64,000 nucleotides of DNA from Maritimibacter sp. HL-12. GTDB taxonomy: Bacteria > Pseudomonadota > Alphaproteobacteria > Rhodobacterales > Rhodobacteraceae. The first letter of the stretch is position 1; each line of letters begins with the position of its first letter. Positions 43,853 through 52,332 of this stretch are shown here, piece by piece. Both the position numbers and the translations under genes were made by a program. Below the pieces are notes generated by a model that saw only the letters and a program-made list of their open reading frames with translations, ran no database searches and was not told the DNA's origin. The stretch lies in NCBI RefSeq assembly GCF_900177545.1, contig NZ_FXBQ01000001.1, positions 186,001-250,000 of the forward strand, read 5' to 3'.

Positions 43853-44872
43853 TCATGCCGCGTGCGCGGTTGCGGGCTTTCGCGCCGGGTTTTTCGGGAA
43901 AGGCACCAGTGCCTCGGCGTCTTCGTCCCAGAGCTTCAGACTGAAGGCGTGCAGCGCCTCGCGAAACCCTATCCGGCGCAGATCGTGGGTCTTTTCCAGT
44001 TCCCTATGCGCCGCGCGCAGCCGGTAGGACGGGATCGAGGCGACGAGGTGGTGGATATCGTGCTTGGTGATGTTGGCCACCGCCTCGTCGAACCACCAGC
44101 CGAAATCGAGACAGGAGCCGCCCTGGATCGCCGCCCGTGACGGGTCGAGTTCGGGGCGGCGATCCCACCAGGTGCCTTCGAAATTATGCTGGAGGTAGAC
44201 CAGGAACACGCCGAGCATGCCGCCGATCCAGATTGCCAGCGCCACGGTGAGCACGCCCGCCCAGCCCGCGAAGGCATAGAGTGCGGCAAAATAGACGATC
44301 AGGGCGGCGTTATGAGCGAGGATTGCGCCCAGCCCCACCCTGGCGGCGTTCTTCGGCCAGCGGTAGGCGATGAAATAGGTGTAGAACGAGCCCACCGGGA
44401 TCAGCACCAGCGGATGCCGGTAGAGCCGGTAGTAGAGCCGCTTCCAGAACCCCGACCGGGTCCATTCGCGGAGCGTCATGGTGTTGATCTCGGTGGTCTC
44501 GCGCGCATCGAGATCGCCGACATAGGCGTGGTGCAGGTTGTGGTTGTGGCGCATCTGACGGTAGGCGGCCATCGTGAAGGGCGACACCACGTGGCCCCAG
44601 ACCTCGTTCTGCCGCCGGGTTTCGAACAGCGAAAGGTGGCCGAGGTCGTGCTGGAGCACGTAGAGCCGCACCCCGGCGAAGGCGAGCACGATCACCGCCG
44701 GCCCAGCGACCAGCCAAAGGCCCCGGTCGACCGCGATGACCGAGACGACAACGGCGGCGGCATAGACCGCGAGATTTCCCAACAGGCTGGCATAGGCCAG
44801 CCGGTTGTCCTTGTTTGCAAAGGCGCGCAGCGCCTTGCGCAGCTCGATACCAGATTCCACAGCACTCTCCAT
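43853..44872 (-). CDS. Membrane fatty-acid desaturase
   Basis: 339 residues with three histidine clusters that bind the diiron centre: HDLGH (75-79), HNHNLHH (109-115) and HDIHH (271-275). Four or so membrane helices separate them. This is the DesA/AlkB-like desaturase family, acting on acyl chains of membrane lipids with oxygen. The regiospecificity cannot be read from sequence. The start at ATG 44872 is chosen over a TTG two codons upstream. The DUF2235 gene follows after four bases. Confidence 0.87.
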   Translation of the reverse strand: MESAVESGIELRKALRAFANKDNRLAYASLLGNLAVYAAAVVVSVIAVDRGLWLVAGPAVIVLAFAGVRLYVLQHDLGHLSLFETRRQNEVWGHVVSPFTMAAYRQMRHNHNLHHAYVGDLDARETTEINTMTLREWTRSGFWKRLYYRLYRHPLVLIPVGSFYTYFIAYRWPKNAARVGLGAILAHNAALIVYFAALYAFAGWAGVLTVALAIWIGGMLGVFLVYLQHNFEGTWWDRRPELDPSRAAIQGGSCLDFGWWFDEAVANITKHDIHHLVASIPSYRLRAAHRELEKTHDLRRIGFREALHAFSLKLWDEDAEALVPFPKNPARKPATAHAA

Positions 44873-44967
44873 GGCCAAAGCCCGACCGACGGGCCGGGCA
44901 AGAGTCTAGCGATGGTTTGCAACAGAATAATGGTAACCGGCCCCGCCGCGCAAGCGGCTGGCGGTGA

Positions 44968-45624
44968 TCAGGCGGCGCGCGGGCGGATCGCGGCCCGAAT
45001 CGTCTCGCCCAGCGCGTGCCGGGTGCGCTCGATATCGTGCTCGATCTGCAGTTGCAGCCAGAAGTCGGCGGCAGTGGAAAAATAGCGCGCAAGACGCAGC
45101 GAAAGTTCCGAATCCACCGCCCGCTCACCGGCCGTCAAACGGGTGAGGGTCGAGACCGCCACCCCGATCTCCGCCGCGAGCGTTTCCGCCGTCAGCCCGG
45201 CGGGGGCGAGGTATTCCTCGCGCAGCACCGCGCCCGGGGTCGGGCAGAGAAACAGCGGGGCCACGTTCGGCGCGGTTTCGGGCTCGACGATCGCCTCCTC
45301 GACGGCCAATCCCGCCGCCTTCCAGGCGGTCAACCCGCCCTCCATGTGCATCACCCCTTGATGGCCTGCCTTGATCAACATCCGCCCGGCCGCAGCCGAG
45401 CGCTTGCCGATGGCACAATGCAGCACCACGGTCTTGTCGGTGAGCACCGGGAACACCTCCGCCTCGAAGCTCGAAAGCGGCAGGAGCAGCGCGCCCGCGA
45501 TGTGTTCGAGATCGTATTCCTTGGTCTCGCGCACGTCGATGAGCACGATGTCGCCGTCTTCGAGCCAGCGCGATACCGTCTCGGGCGACACGGCGACGGG
45601 ATCGGTTGCGGGTGTTTGGGCCAT
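44968..45624 (-). CDS. Rhodanese domain fused to HigA-like antitoxin (XRE) domain
   Basis: 218 residues. Residues 10-110 are a rhodanese domain: DGDIVLIDVRETKEYDLEHI, then active-site Cys70 in VVLHCAIGKRSAAAGRML and MEGGLTAWKAAGL. Residues 128-205 match the HigA antidote: PGAVLREEYLAPAGLTAETL, then AAEIGVAVSTLTRLTAGERA and SLRLARYFSTAADFWLQLQ. An AGGAGG sits before the ATG. No higB-like toxin gene is adjacent. The fusion suggests a DNA-binding protein sensing sulfane sulfur or redox state, which is inference. It stands 95 bases upstream of the desaturase gene on the same strand. Confidence 0.85.
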   Translation of the reverse strand: MAQTPATDPVAVSPETVSRWLEDGDIVLIDVRETKEYDLEHIAGALLLPLSSFEAEVFPVLTDKTVVLHCAIGKRSAAAGRMLIKAGHQGVMHMEGGLTAWKAAGLAVEEAIVEPETAPNVAPLFLCPTPGAVLREEYLAPAGLTAETLAAEIGVAVSTLTRLTAGERAVDSELSLRLARYFSTAADFWLQLQIEHDIERTRHALGETIRAAIRPRAA

Positions 45625-45786
45625 GGCTGCCTCCTGTGAACGTGCAGGCGTGATAGCGCGCGGGGCGGGAAAATGTCCGCCCGAAGGCCGGAACCGGGGC
45701 ACAACGGCGGACCAGCACACTGCGCGAAACCGGAACATCGTTCCAATCCGCCGGATCTGCGTGAGGGAATCAGCCGGTTTCTCCAT

Positions 45787-45816
45787 GAAAAACGGCGCCC
45801 CCGAAGGGACGCCGTT
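45787..45816 (-). terminator. Rho-independent terminator of acpP
   Basis: On the minus strand AACGGCG, an inner stem closing on a TTCG loop, and CGCCGTT are followed by TTTT. It starts 40 bases after the acpP stop. Confidence 0.85.
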
Positions 45817-45855
45817 CTCAAATCTATCCAACTGGTCCCGTCGGACCAATGCGCC

Positions 45856-46089
45856 TCAGGCAGCGTCGGAGATGAACTTCACCGCATCGCCGAAGGTCTG
45901 GATGCCTTCCGCCGCATCGTCGGGGATCTCGATGCCGAATTCTTCTTCAAATGCCATGACAAGTTCGACGGTGTCGAGGCTGTCGGCGCCGAGGTCGTCG
46001 ATAAACGAGGCCGATTCCGTCACCTTGTCTTCTTCCACGCCGAGGTGCTCGACAACGATTTTCTTCACGCGATCTGCGACGTCGCTCAT
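45856..46089 (-). CDS. acpP: Acyl carrier protein
   Basis: The 77-residue carrier of growing fatty-acid chains. Ser37 in [17 protein letters not shown] is the phosphopantetheine attachment site. The acidic composition is typical. GAGGA precedes the ATG. It is separated from fabG by 180 bases that must contain its own promoter, since acpP is normally expressed at very high level. The order fabD-fabG-acpP is standard. A strong terminator follows. Confidence 0.97.
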   Translation of the reverse strand: MSDVADRVKKIVVEHLGVEEDKVTESASFIDDLGADSLDTVELVMAFEEEFGIEIPDDAAEGIQTFGDAVKFISDAA

Positions 46090-46269
46090 ATTAGATCCTC
46101 ACAGTTTTTCAGGCACTTGGCCAAGTTTCCAGGCCCTGGGGCCACTTCGTTGCCCCGGAAAACCCGGGCGGCCCGGCGGAGCCCGGGCGTATTCTGCGCT
46201 CCCTTTAGCACAAAGTGCCCCGGGGGCAAATGCTTTGTCCGGGCGCGGCCCGAAGCCCGCCGGAACGCC

Positions 46270-47007
46270 TCAGAGCATCGCCATCCCGCCGTTGACGTGC
46301 AACGTCGCGCCGGTGACATAGGCCGCTTCCGGCGAGGCAAGGTAGAGCACCGCGGCGGCGATTTCCTCGGGGCTGCCCATGCGCGCGGCCGGGATCTGGG
46401 CGTTGATCTTGGCCTTCTGGTCGTCGCTGAGCTTGTCGGTCATCGCCGTGGCGATGAAACCGGGGGCGACGCAGTTGGCGGTGATCCCGCGCGAGGCGAC
46501 CTCGTAGGCGATCGACTTGGTCATCCCCACCATGCCGGCCTTGGAGGCGGCGTAGTTGGCCTGGCCGGGGTTGCCGGTGGCACCGACGATCGAGGAGATA
46601 TTCACGATCCTCCCCCAGCGCGCCTTCATCATGCCGCGGATCGCGCCCCGGCAGAGCCGCATCGTGGCGGTGAGGTTGACGTCGAGCACCGATTGCCAGT
46701 CGTCATCCGACATCCGCATGAACACCTGGTCACGGGTGATCCCGGCGTTGTTGACGAGGATATCGAGCCCGCCCATCGCCTCGGTCGCCACTTTCGGCAG
46801 GGCATCGACCTCGGCCGGGTCGGAGAGGTTGCAGGGCAGCACGTAGGCACGGCCGCCAAGCTCGGCGGCCAGGGCTTCCAGCGGCTCGACGCGGGTGCCC
46901 GAAAGCCCCACGGTCGCGCCCGCGCCGTGCAGCGCCGTGGCGATCGCCCCGCCGATGCCACCCGAGGCACCGGTAATGAGCGCGGTTTTTCCTGTCAGAT
47001 CGAACAT
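46270..47007 (-). CDS. fabG: 3-oxoacyl-ACP reductase
   Basis: It reduces 3-oxoacyl-ACP with NADPH in fatty-acid elongation. The product is 245 residues of the short-chain dehydrogenase fold. The cofactor loop ITGASGGIGGAIA starts at residue 11. NNAGI follows at 86-90, and the catalytic residues lie in NISSIVG (Ser138/139) and YAASKAG (Tyr152, Lys156). It ends HVNGGMAML as usual. The ATG is 77 bases after fabD. A longer frame that runs back through fabD is not real. Confidence 0.96.
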   Translation of the reverse strand: MFDLTGKTALITGASGGIGGAIATALHGAGATVGLSGTRVEPLEALAAELGGRAYVLPCNLSDPAEVDALPKVATEAMGGLDILVNNAGITRDQVFMRMSDDDWQSVLDVNLTATMRLCRGAIRGMMKARWGRIVNISSIVGATGNPGQANYAASKAGMVGMTKSIAYEVASRGITANCVAPGFIATAMTDKLSDDQKAKINAQIPAARMGSPEEIAAAVLYLASPEAAYVTGATLHVNGGMAML

Positions 47008-47084
47008 GTGATCTCCTTTGTCCATTTCGCGAAGCCGCCCGGCGCGGGGCGGCAGTTCGGCGGCGCGGCGCCGTGGCCCCGAAG

Positions 47085-48026
47085 TCAACCGTTCAGCGCC
47101 TCGACGGCCGCCGCAACCTCCTCGGGCGTGCCGATATTGCGCACGCCGATCTCGCGGTCGATCCGCCGGATCATCCCCGAAAGCGCCTTCCCTGCGCCGA
47201 TTTCCCAGGCTTCGGTGACGCCCTGCGCGCTCATCCACAGCACGCTCTCGCGCCAGCGCACCGAGCCGGTGACCTGGTCGACGAGCAGCGCGCGGATGGT
47301 GTCGGGGTCGGTGACCGCTTCCGCCCGCACGTTGGCCACCAGCGGCACCTTGGGCGCGACGATCCGCACCCCGGCCAGCGCCTCGGCCATCGCCTCCGCG
47401 GCGGGCTGCATCAGCGCGCAATGAAACGGGGCCGAGACCGGCAGCAGCACGGCGCGCTTGGCCCCGCGCCCCTTGGCCAGATCCACCGCGCGCTCCACCG
47501 CCGCCTTGTGACCCGAGACCACCACCTGACCGGGGTCGTTGTCGTTCGCGGCCTGGCAAACCTCGCCTTGAGCGGCCTCCTCGGCGATCTGCCGGGCGGT
47601 CTCGAAATCGAGCCCGAGCAGCGCGGCCATCGCGCCGACGCCCACCGGCACCGCCTTCTGCATCGCCAGCCCGCGCGTGCGCAACAGCCGGGCGGTGTCG
47701 GAAATCGTGAGCGCCCCGGCGGCGGCAAGGGCGGAGTATTCCCCGAGCGAATGCCCGGCAACAAAGCTGGCCGCCTCGACCGTCACCCCTTCGGCCTCAA
47801 GTGCGCGCACCGCCGCCAGCGAGGTGGCCATCAGCGCGGGTTGCGCATTCTCGGTGAGGGTCAGCGCCTCCTGCTCGCCGTCCCAGATCAGCGCGGAAAG
47901 CTTCTCGCCCAGCGCTTCGTCGACCTCATCGAACACCGCGCGGGCCTCGGCCCAGTTTTCGGCCAGTGCCCGGCCCATGCCGATCACCTGTGCCCCCTGC
48001 CCCGGAAATACGAATGCGCGGCCCAT
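47085..48026 (-). CDS. fabD: Malonyl-CoA:ACP transacylase
   Basis: It loads malonyl groups onto AcpP. The product is 313 residues, starting MGRAFVFPGQGAQVIGMG. The nucleophile is Ser93 in GHSLGEYSAL, and the catalytic His202 lies in SAPFHCALM. It is the first gene of fabD-fabG-acpP on this strand, though the membrane protein gene 75 bases upstream is co-directional. Confidence 0.96.
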   Translation of the reverse strand: MGRAFVFPGQGAQVIGMGRALAENWAEARAVFDEVDEALGEKLSALIWDGEQEALTLTENAQPALMATSLAAVRALEAEGVTVEAASFVAGHSLGEYSALAAAGALTISDTARLLRTRGLAMQKAVPVGVGAMAALLGLDFETARQIAEEAAQGEVCQAANDNDPGQVVVSGHKAAVERAVDLAKGRGAKRAVLLPVSAPFHCALMQPAAEAMAEALAGVRIVAPKVPLVANVRAEAVTDPDTIRALLVDQVTGSVRWRESVLWMSAQGVTEAWEIGAGKALSGMIRRIDREIGVRNIGTPEEVAAAVEALNG

Positions 48027-48101
48027 GCCCTCTCCCTCGGTCTGCTTCGGCGACGGGGATAGCGCGGCACGGACAAAAAGGAAAGTATGCCCGCGAACCG
48101 C

Positions 48102-48725
48102 TCAGGCGGCGACGAACCCATGCCGGGAAAGCTGTTGGCCGATGGTCTTGCGCGGGCGGCCGGCAAGATCGCCGGTCAGACGCAGGCGCAGGGGTTCGAG
48201 CCCTGCCTCTGTCCCGCGCGCCACCTCGATCGCACCGCTCTCGCCCGGCATCCGCAGAAACAGCCGGGTGGGTTGGCTGCGATCCTTGGCCCGCAACAGG
48301 TAGACCGAGGCGACCTTGTCGAACTTCACCAGGCTCGAAAGCCGAAAGCCGCCGCGCAGATCGCGGTGGCCGATCCGCACCTCGCCGCGCAGCGTGTCGA
48401 TCTGGAATTCGAGGTGGCGCGGTGGCCGCGCGGTCCAGACCAGCGCCCCGCCGATCACGGTGAACATCACCATCGCCGCCAGTTTCATCGTGAACAGATC
48501 GGGGCTGTGCACGCTGTCGGGCAGAATCCACAAGCCAAGCGCCACCATCAGCAGGATCGCGCCCAGAAAGCGCCCCATGGCCAGCCACATCAACCGGAGC
48601 CCGCCTTCCGCGTCCTGATCGCGGATCGTGTAGCCCCAATGGGTCTCGTCGAGCACCGGGCCGGGTTCGGCCGCGGAATTCGAGGGGCGTCGGTCGTGGC
48701 TGAAATCTCCGGTCAAAAAGGTCAT
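48102..48725 (-). CDS. Membrane protein, unassigned
   Basis: 207 residues. A polar N-terminus (DFSHDRRPSNSAAEPGPV) is followed by two helices (MGRFLGAILLMVALGLWIL, MKLAAMVMFTVIGGALVW), and then a soluble part with strands (EFQIDTLRGEVRIGHRDLRG, LVKFDKVASVYLLRA) that resembles a PH-like or DUF fold. I cannot name the family. AAGGGGG precedes the ATG at 48725. It lies upstream of fabD on the same strand and is divergent from rpsF. Confidence 0.7.
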   Translation of the reverse strand: MTFLTGDFSHDRRPSNSAAEPGPVLDETHWGYTIRDQDAEGGLRLMWLAMGRFLGAILLMVALGLWILPDSVHSPDLFTMKLAAMVMFTVIGGALVWTARPPRHLEFQIDTLRGEVRIGHRDLRGGFRLSSLVKFDKVASVYLLRAKDRSQPTRLFLRMPGESGAIEVARGTEAGLEPLRLRLTGDLAGRPRKTIGQQLSRHGFVAA

Positions 48726-48835
48726 GCCGACCCCCTTTCTCTGTCCATCCACCTCAAGTTGTTTCGCCCAAAACGGGCAGCAATGCGGCACTTGCCTGAA
48801 ATTTTCGCGAATTCCTCCGGTCGGGGTCGCCGCCC

Positions 48836-48863
48836 TTGCATCGTGGGGCGCAGGGTGTATAAG
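48836..48863 (+). promoter_or_regulatory. rpsF: Probable promoter of rpsF-rpsR-rplI
   Basis: TTGCAT at 48836-48841 and TATAAG at 48858-48863 are separated by 16 bases. Transcription would begin near 48870, which gives a leader of about 97 bases before rpsF. Confidence 0.55.
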
Positions 48864-48870
48864 GCCCCGT

Positions 48871-48921
48871 CCTTCCGCAAGACGATGAACCGCGACGCCT
48901 CTCGTGGGTGGGCGCGGAAGG
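48871..48921 (+). promoter_or_regulatory. Candidate structured leader of the rpsF operon
   Basis: CCTTCCGC at 48871-48878 pairs perfectly with GCGGAAGG at 48914-48921, enclosing 35 bases. The element begins where transcription is expected to start and ends 45 bases before rpsF. Leaders of rpsF-rpsR operons in many bacteria carry an S6:S18-binding structure for feedback. Whether this is that motif is not shown by the sequence alone. Confidence 0.4.
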
Positions 48922-48966
48922 ATCCGCCCGCCCTTTGAAGCGCGCCTGAACAGAACTGGAGAAAGC

Positions 48967-49362
48967 ATGGCGCTCTACGAGCATGTCATGATTGCGCGTC
49001 AGGATCTTTCCAACGCGCAGGCCGAGGGCCTTGTCGAACATTTCAGCACCGTGCTCAAGGACAACGGCGGCACCGTCGTCGATGCCGAGTACTGGGGCGT
49101 CAAGACGATGGCCTACAAGATCAACAAGAACCGCAAGGGCCACTATGCCTTCCTGAAAACCGACGCGCCCTCCGCCGCGGTGCAGGAAATGGAACGCCTG
49201 ATGCGGCTGCACGACGACGTCATGCGCGTGCTCACCATCAAGGTCGACGGCCACGAGGAAGGTCCCTCGGTGCAGATGCAGAAACGCGACGAACGTGGTG
49301 ATCGCGGCGACCGCGGGGATCGCGGTGACCGTGGCGAACGCCGCGAACGTCGCGACCGCTGA
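48967..49362 (+). CDS. rpsF: 30S ribosomal protein S6
   Basis: A small-subunit protein that binds next to S18 and 16S rRNA. The product is 131 residues: [20 protein letters not shown], then [20 protein letters not shown]. The C-terminal tail is a repeated Arg-Gly-Asp stretch ending in [10 protein letters not shown], longer than in E. coli and probably disordered. TGGAGAAAG precedes the ATG at 48967. The two following genes complete the usual S6-S18-L9 operon. Confidence 0.96.
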   Translation: MALYEHVMIARQDLSNAQAEGLVEHFSTVLKDNGGTVVDAEYWGVKTMAYKINKNRKGHYAFLKTDAPSAAVQEMERLMRLHDDVMRVLTIKVDGHEEGPSVQMQKRDERGDRGDRGDRGDRGERRERRDR

Positions 49363-49379
49363 GAGAAGGAAAGCAACTC

Positions 49380-49607
49380 ATGGCTACGAAACCGTTTTTC
49401 CGCCGTCGCAAGGTCTGCCCGTTCTCCGGCGACAACGCGCCCAAGATCGATTACAAGGACACCCGGCTCCTGCAGCGCTACATTTCCGAGCGCGGCAAGA
49501 TCGTGCCGTCCCGCATCACCGCCGTATCGGCCAAGAAGCAACGTGAGCTCTCCCGCGCCATCAAGCGCGCGCGTTTCCTCGCGCTTCTGCCCTACGCCGT
49601 GAAGTAA
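49380..49607 (+). CDS. rpsR: 30S ribosomal protein S18
   Basis: 75 residues, beginning [20 protein letters not shown] with [20 protein letters not shown] and [15 protein letters not shown]. It forms a heterodimer with S6 on the 30S platform. The gene starts 18 bases after rpsF, with AGAAGGAA as the ribosome site. Confidence 0.97.
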   Translation: MATKPFFRRRKVCPFSGDNAPKIDYKDTRLLQRYISERGKIVPSRITAVSAKKQRELSRAIKRARFLALLPYAVK

Positions 49608-49618
49608 GGAGAGACATC

Positions 49619-50233
49619 ATGCAAGTCATCCTGCTCGAACGTGTGGCCAAGCTCGGCCAGATGGGCGACGTCGTCGACGTCAAGTCCGGCTACGCCCGCA
49701 ACTACCTCTTGCCGCAGGGCAAGGCGCTCACCGCCTCGAAGGCCAACATCGACCAGTTCGAGGTCCAGAAGGCGCAACTCGAGGCCAACAACCTCGAATC
49801 CAAGAAGGAAGCCGACGCGCTCGCCGCAAAACTCGGCGGCCAGCAGTTCGTCGTGATTCGCTCGGCGTCGGACGGCGGCAACCTCTACGGCTCGGTCACC
49901 ACCCGCGACGCCGCGATGGTGGCCACCGAGGAGGGCTTCACGCTCGACCGCAAACAGGTGCTGATCCGCCAGCCGATCAAGAGCCTTGGTCTGCACGAGG
50001 TCGAGGTGCACCTGCACCCCGAGGTGATGGTCACCATCGAGCTCAACGTCGCCCGCTCGCCGGAAGAGGCCGAGCTTCAGGCCTCGGGCAAGTCGATCCA
50101 GGAACTCGCGGCCGAGGAAGAGGCCGCGGCCGATTTCGAGATCGCCGAGCTGTTCGACGATATCGGCGCGGCCACTTCGGAAGACGAGGATCTCGCCGAA
50201 GCGATCGAAGAGGACGAGGCGAAGGACGCGTAA
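49619..50233 (+). CDS. rplI: 50S ribosomal protein L9
   Basis: 204 residues: [20 protein letters not shown] and [19 protein letters not shown] form the conserved N-domain. The C-domain follows after a long helix. The acidic C-terminal extension of about 50 residues ([18 protein letters not shown] and on) is longer than in E. coli L9 (149 residues) and is typical of alphaproteobacterial versions. GGAGAGA precedes the ATG. A terminator lies 25 bases after the stop. Confidence 0.96.
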   Translation: MQVILLERVAKLGQMGDVVDVKSGYARNYLLPQGKALTASKANIDQFEVQKAQLEANNLESKKEADALAAKLGGQQFVVIRSASDGGNLYGSVTTRDAAMVATEEGFTLDRKQVLIRQPIKSLGLHEVEVHLHPEVMVTIELNVARSPEEAELQASGKSIQELAAEEEAAADFEIAELFDDIGAATSEDEDLAEAIEEDEAKDA

Positions 50234-50257
50234 TCTTCACTTCAGCCAGTTACCAAG

Positions 50258-50288
50258 CGCCGCGCGAGCCCCCTCGCGCGGCGTTTTT
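50258..50288 (+). terminator. Rho-independent terminator of rpsF-rpsR-rplI
   Basis: CGCCGCGCGAG (50258-50268) and CTCGCGCGGCG (50273-50283) form a perfect 11-bp stem with a four-base loop, followed by TTTTT. Confidence 0.92.
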
Positions 50289-50347
50289 CGTGGCGACTTG
50301 CCCGATCGGGGTTTCACCGCCTACCTTCGGCCCGGGAGGGCGCGCGC

Positions 50348-51556
50348 ATGACCAGCATCACAGAGGATTTCGACCTGAACCGGATCGGCCCGGATTTCAT
50401 CGCCGATCCCTATCCCACCCTGCACCGGCTGCGCGCGGCGCACCCGGTGCACCGCAACGCCGATGGCTCGGTCTTCCTCACCCGCTTCGCCGACGTGCTC
50501 AAGGTCTACCAGTCGCGCGACATGCTGTCGGACAAGACCACCGAGTTCGCCGCCAAGTTCGGCGATTGCCCGCTGCACCGGCACCATACCACCAGCCTCG
50601 TGTTCAACGACCCGCCCTATCACAGCACCGTGCGCAAGCTGCTCGCCGCCGCCTTCACCCCGCGCAAGCTCGCCGAGTTCGAGCCGCTGATCGACGACAT
50701 CGTCGACCGGCTCATCGACCGCGTCGCCGAGATGGGTGATTTCGACATGATCGAGGATTTCGCCAAGGTGCTGCCGACAGAGATCATCGCCTTCATGCTC
50801 GGCGTACCGGGCCAGATCCGCCCGAAGCTGCGCGGCTACTCCGTCGCCATTCTCGGCGCGCTCGACCCGGTGGTGCCGCCCGAGAGGCTCGCCGCGGGCA
50901 ATGCCGCGGTGACCGAGTTCGCCGAGATCCTCGACGACCTGATCACCCATCGCCGCGCCAACCCCGACGGTGCCGCGCAGGGCGAGGTGCTGGAGGCCCT
51001 CATCTTCGGCGAACACGAGGGCCGCCGTCTGAGCCAGGAAGAGCTGATCCAGAACTGCATCTTCCTGCTCAACGCCGGGCACGAGACCACCACCAGCCTC
51101 GTCGGCAACGCCGTCGGCACGCTGCTCGACCACCCCGACCAGCACCGCCGCCTGCAGGACGATCCCGGCCTCATCACCTCCGCCGTCGAGGAGTTCCTTC
51201 GGGTCGAAAGCCCGCTCCAGATCGGCAACCGGCGCGCCGGGGCCGAGATCGAGCTGGAGGACTGCACCCTGCCGAAAGGCACCTACATCCACACCTCGAT
51301 CGCCGCCGCCAACCGCGATCCGGCGATCTTCCCCGATCCCGACCGGGTCGACATCGCGCGCAAACCCAACCGCCAGATCGCCTTCATCACCGGCCCGCAT
51401 GTCTGCCTCGGCGCCACGCTGGCCCGGATCGAGGGCCGGATCGCCATCGGCAAGCTGGTCGACCGGTTCCCGAACCTCGCCCCGGCCGGCGCGCGCACCC
51501 GTCTCGGCCTCGCGAGGTTCCGCGGTTTCACCGGCTTTCCCGTCACCACCCGATAG
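50348..51556 (+). CDS. Cytochrome P450
   Basis: A soluble bacterial class I P450, 402 residues. The oxygen-activation helix has AGHETT at 243-248. The ExxR motif is in EEFLRVESPLQ. The heme-binding loop FITGPHVCLGATLARIE has the proximal ligand Cys353. No ferredoxin or ferredoxin reductase gene is adjacent, so it must use partners encoded elsewhere; the fpr at 58612 is a possible one. Substrate and family number cannot be read from the sequence. It starts 60 bases after the rplI terminator. Confidence 0.92.
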   Translation: MTSITEDFDLNRIGPDFIADPYPTLHRLRAAHPVHRNADGSVFLTRFADVLKVYQSRDMLSDKTTEFAAKFGDCPLHRHHTTSLVFNDPPYHSTVRKLLAAAFTPRKLAEFEPLIDDIVDRLIDRVAEMGDFDMIEDFAKVLPTEIIAFMLGVPGQIRPKLRGYSVAILGALDPVVPPERLAAGNAAVTEFAEILDDLITHRRANPDGAAQGEVLEALIFGEHEGRRLSQEELIQNCIFLLNAGHETTTSLVGNAVGTLLDHPDQHRRLQDDPGLITSAVEEFLRVESPLQIGNRRAGAEIELEDCTLPKGTYIHTSIAAANRDPAIFPDPDRVDIARKPNRQIAFITGPHVCLGATLARIEGRIAIGKLVDRFPNLAPAGARTRLGLARFRGFTGFPVTTR

Positions 51557-51649
51557 GCGGCGGAACGCCGAGCCGAAACCCCCGGGCTGGCCCGCCGCGC
51601 GGTTTTCGCGCAGGCTTGGCCGAACAGATCGAAGAGACCGGAGCCGCCC

Positions 51650-52135
51650 ATGCCGCAGATCACGCGTCGCGCCACCCTCGGCCTCGGCCTTGCCTTCAGC
51701 CTCGGGGCCTGCGCGCGCGGTCCTTTCACCGCTGCCAGCAAATCCACCGCCGGGGCCGAGCCTGCGCTCTACCCGAACGAAACCCCCGCTCTGCGCCGCC
51801 TGATCAACAAGTGGGCCGATCACTACGAAGTGCCGCGCGATCTCGTCCATGCCCAGATCGTGCGCGAAAGCACCCACCGCCCCGGCGCACGCAACGGCCC
51901 CTACTGGGGGCTGATGCAGATCCTGCCGCAAACCGCGCGCACCATGGGCCACCGCGGCCCGCCGCAGGAGTTGCTCGACCCCGACGTGAACCTTGAATTC
52001 GCGGTCAAATACCTGCGCGGTGCCTGGATCGTGTCCGGTGGCGACAAGGCCGCGGCGATGAAATGGTATGCCCGCGGCTATTACTACGAGGCCAAGCGGC
52101 TGGGGCTGCTGGAAGAAACCGGCCTCAGAACCTGA
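51650..52135 (+). CDS. Lytic transglycosylase, SLT-domain lipoprotein
   Basis: It cleaves peptidoglycan glycan strands. The product is 161 residues. A signal peptide with twin Arg (QITRRATLGLGLAFSLGAC) ends in a lipobox with Cys21. The SLT domain has catalytic Glu73 in IVRESTHRPGARNG, followed by YWGLMQILPQTARTMG and ELLDPDVNLEFAVKYL. The twin-arginine pair suggests Tat export, but a Sec lipoprotein is equally possible. It converges on tig. Confidence 0.9.
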   Translation: MPQITRRATLGLGLAFSLGACARGPFTAASKSTAGAEPALYPNETPALRRLINKWADHYEVPRDLVHAQIVRESTHRPGARNGPYWGLMQILPQTARTMGHRGPPQELLDPDVNLEFAVKYLRGAWIVSGGDKAAAMKWYARGYYYEAKRLGLLEETGLRT

Positions 52136-52143
52136 TCACCCCG

Positions 52144-52205
52144 CCGGTCTTCTTGGGTCCAAAAATACCTTGGGGGGATCCGGGGTGGCAAAGCCCCCCG
52201 GGGGC
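52144..52205 (-). repeat. Dispersed intergenic hairpin repeat, copy D
   Basis: On the minus strand: GGGGGGCTTTGCCACCCC, GATCCCCCCAAGGTATTT and TTGGACCCAAGAAGACCGG. It lies after the lytic transglycosylase stop, between convergent genes, and belongs to the same family as the copies at 3912, 32195 and 42608. Confidence 0.65.
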
Positions 52206-52277
52206 CTGCGTGGCCTGAACGCAATCAAAACTGCGCGCCGAAGGCGCTCCGTTCGCAAACACCGCCGCTGACCGCGC

Positions 52278-52305
52278 AAAAAAGGGCCGCCCCGCAGGAC
52301 GGCCC
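52278..52305 (-). terminator. Rho-independent terminator of tig
   Basis: On the minus strand GGGCCG, a ten-base inner region and CGGCCC are followed by TTTTTT. It starts 28 bases after the tig stop. Confidence 0.88.
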
Positions 52306-52332
52306 CGAATTCTGTCGCGCGATACGCGGCAA

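Noticed and set aside
46270-47559. A 429-residue version of FabG
   Set aside because: The extra N-terminus lies in fabD out of frame; 245 residues is the standard FabG length.
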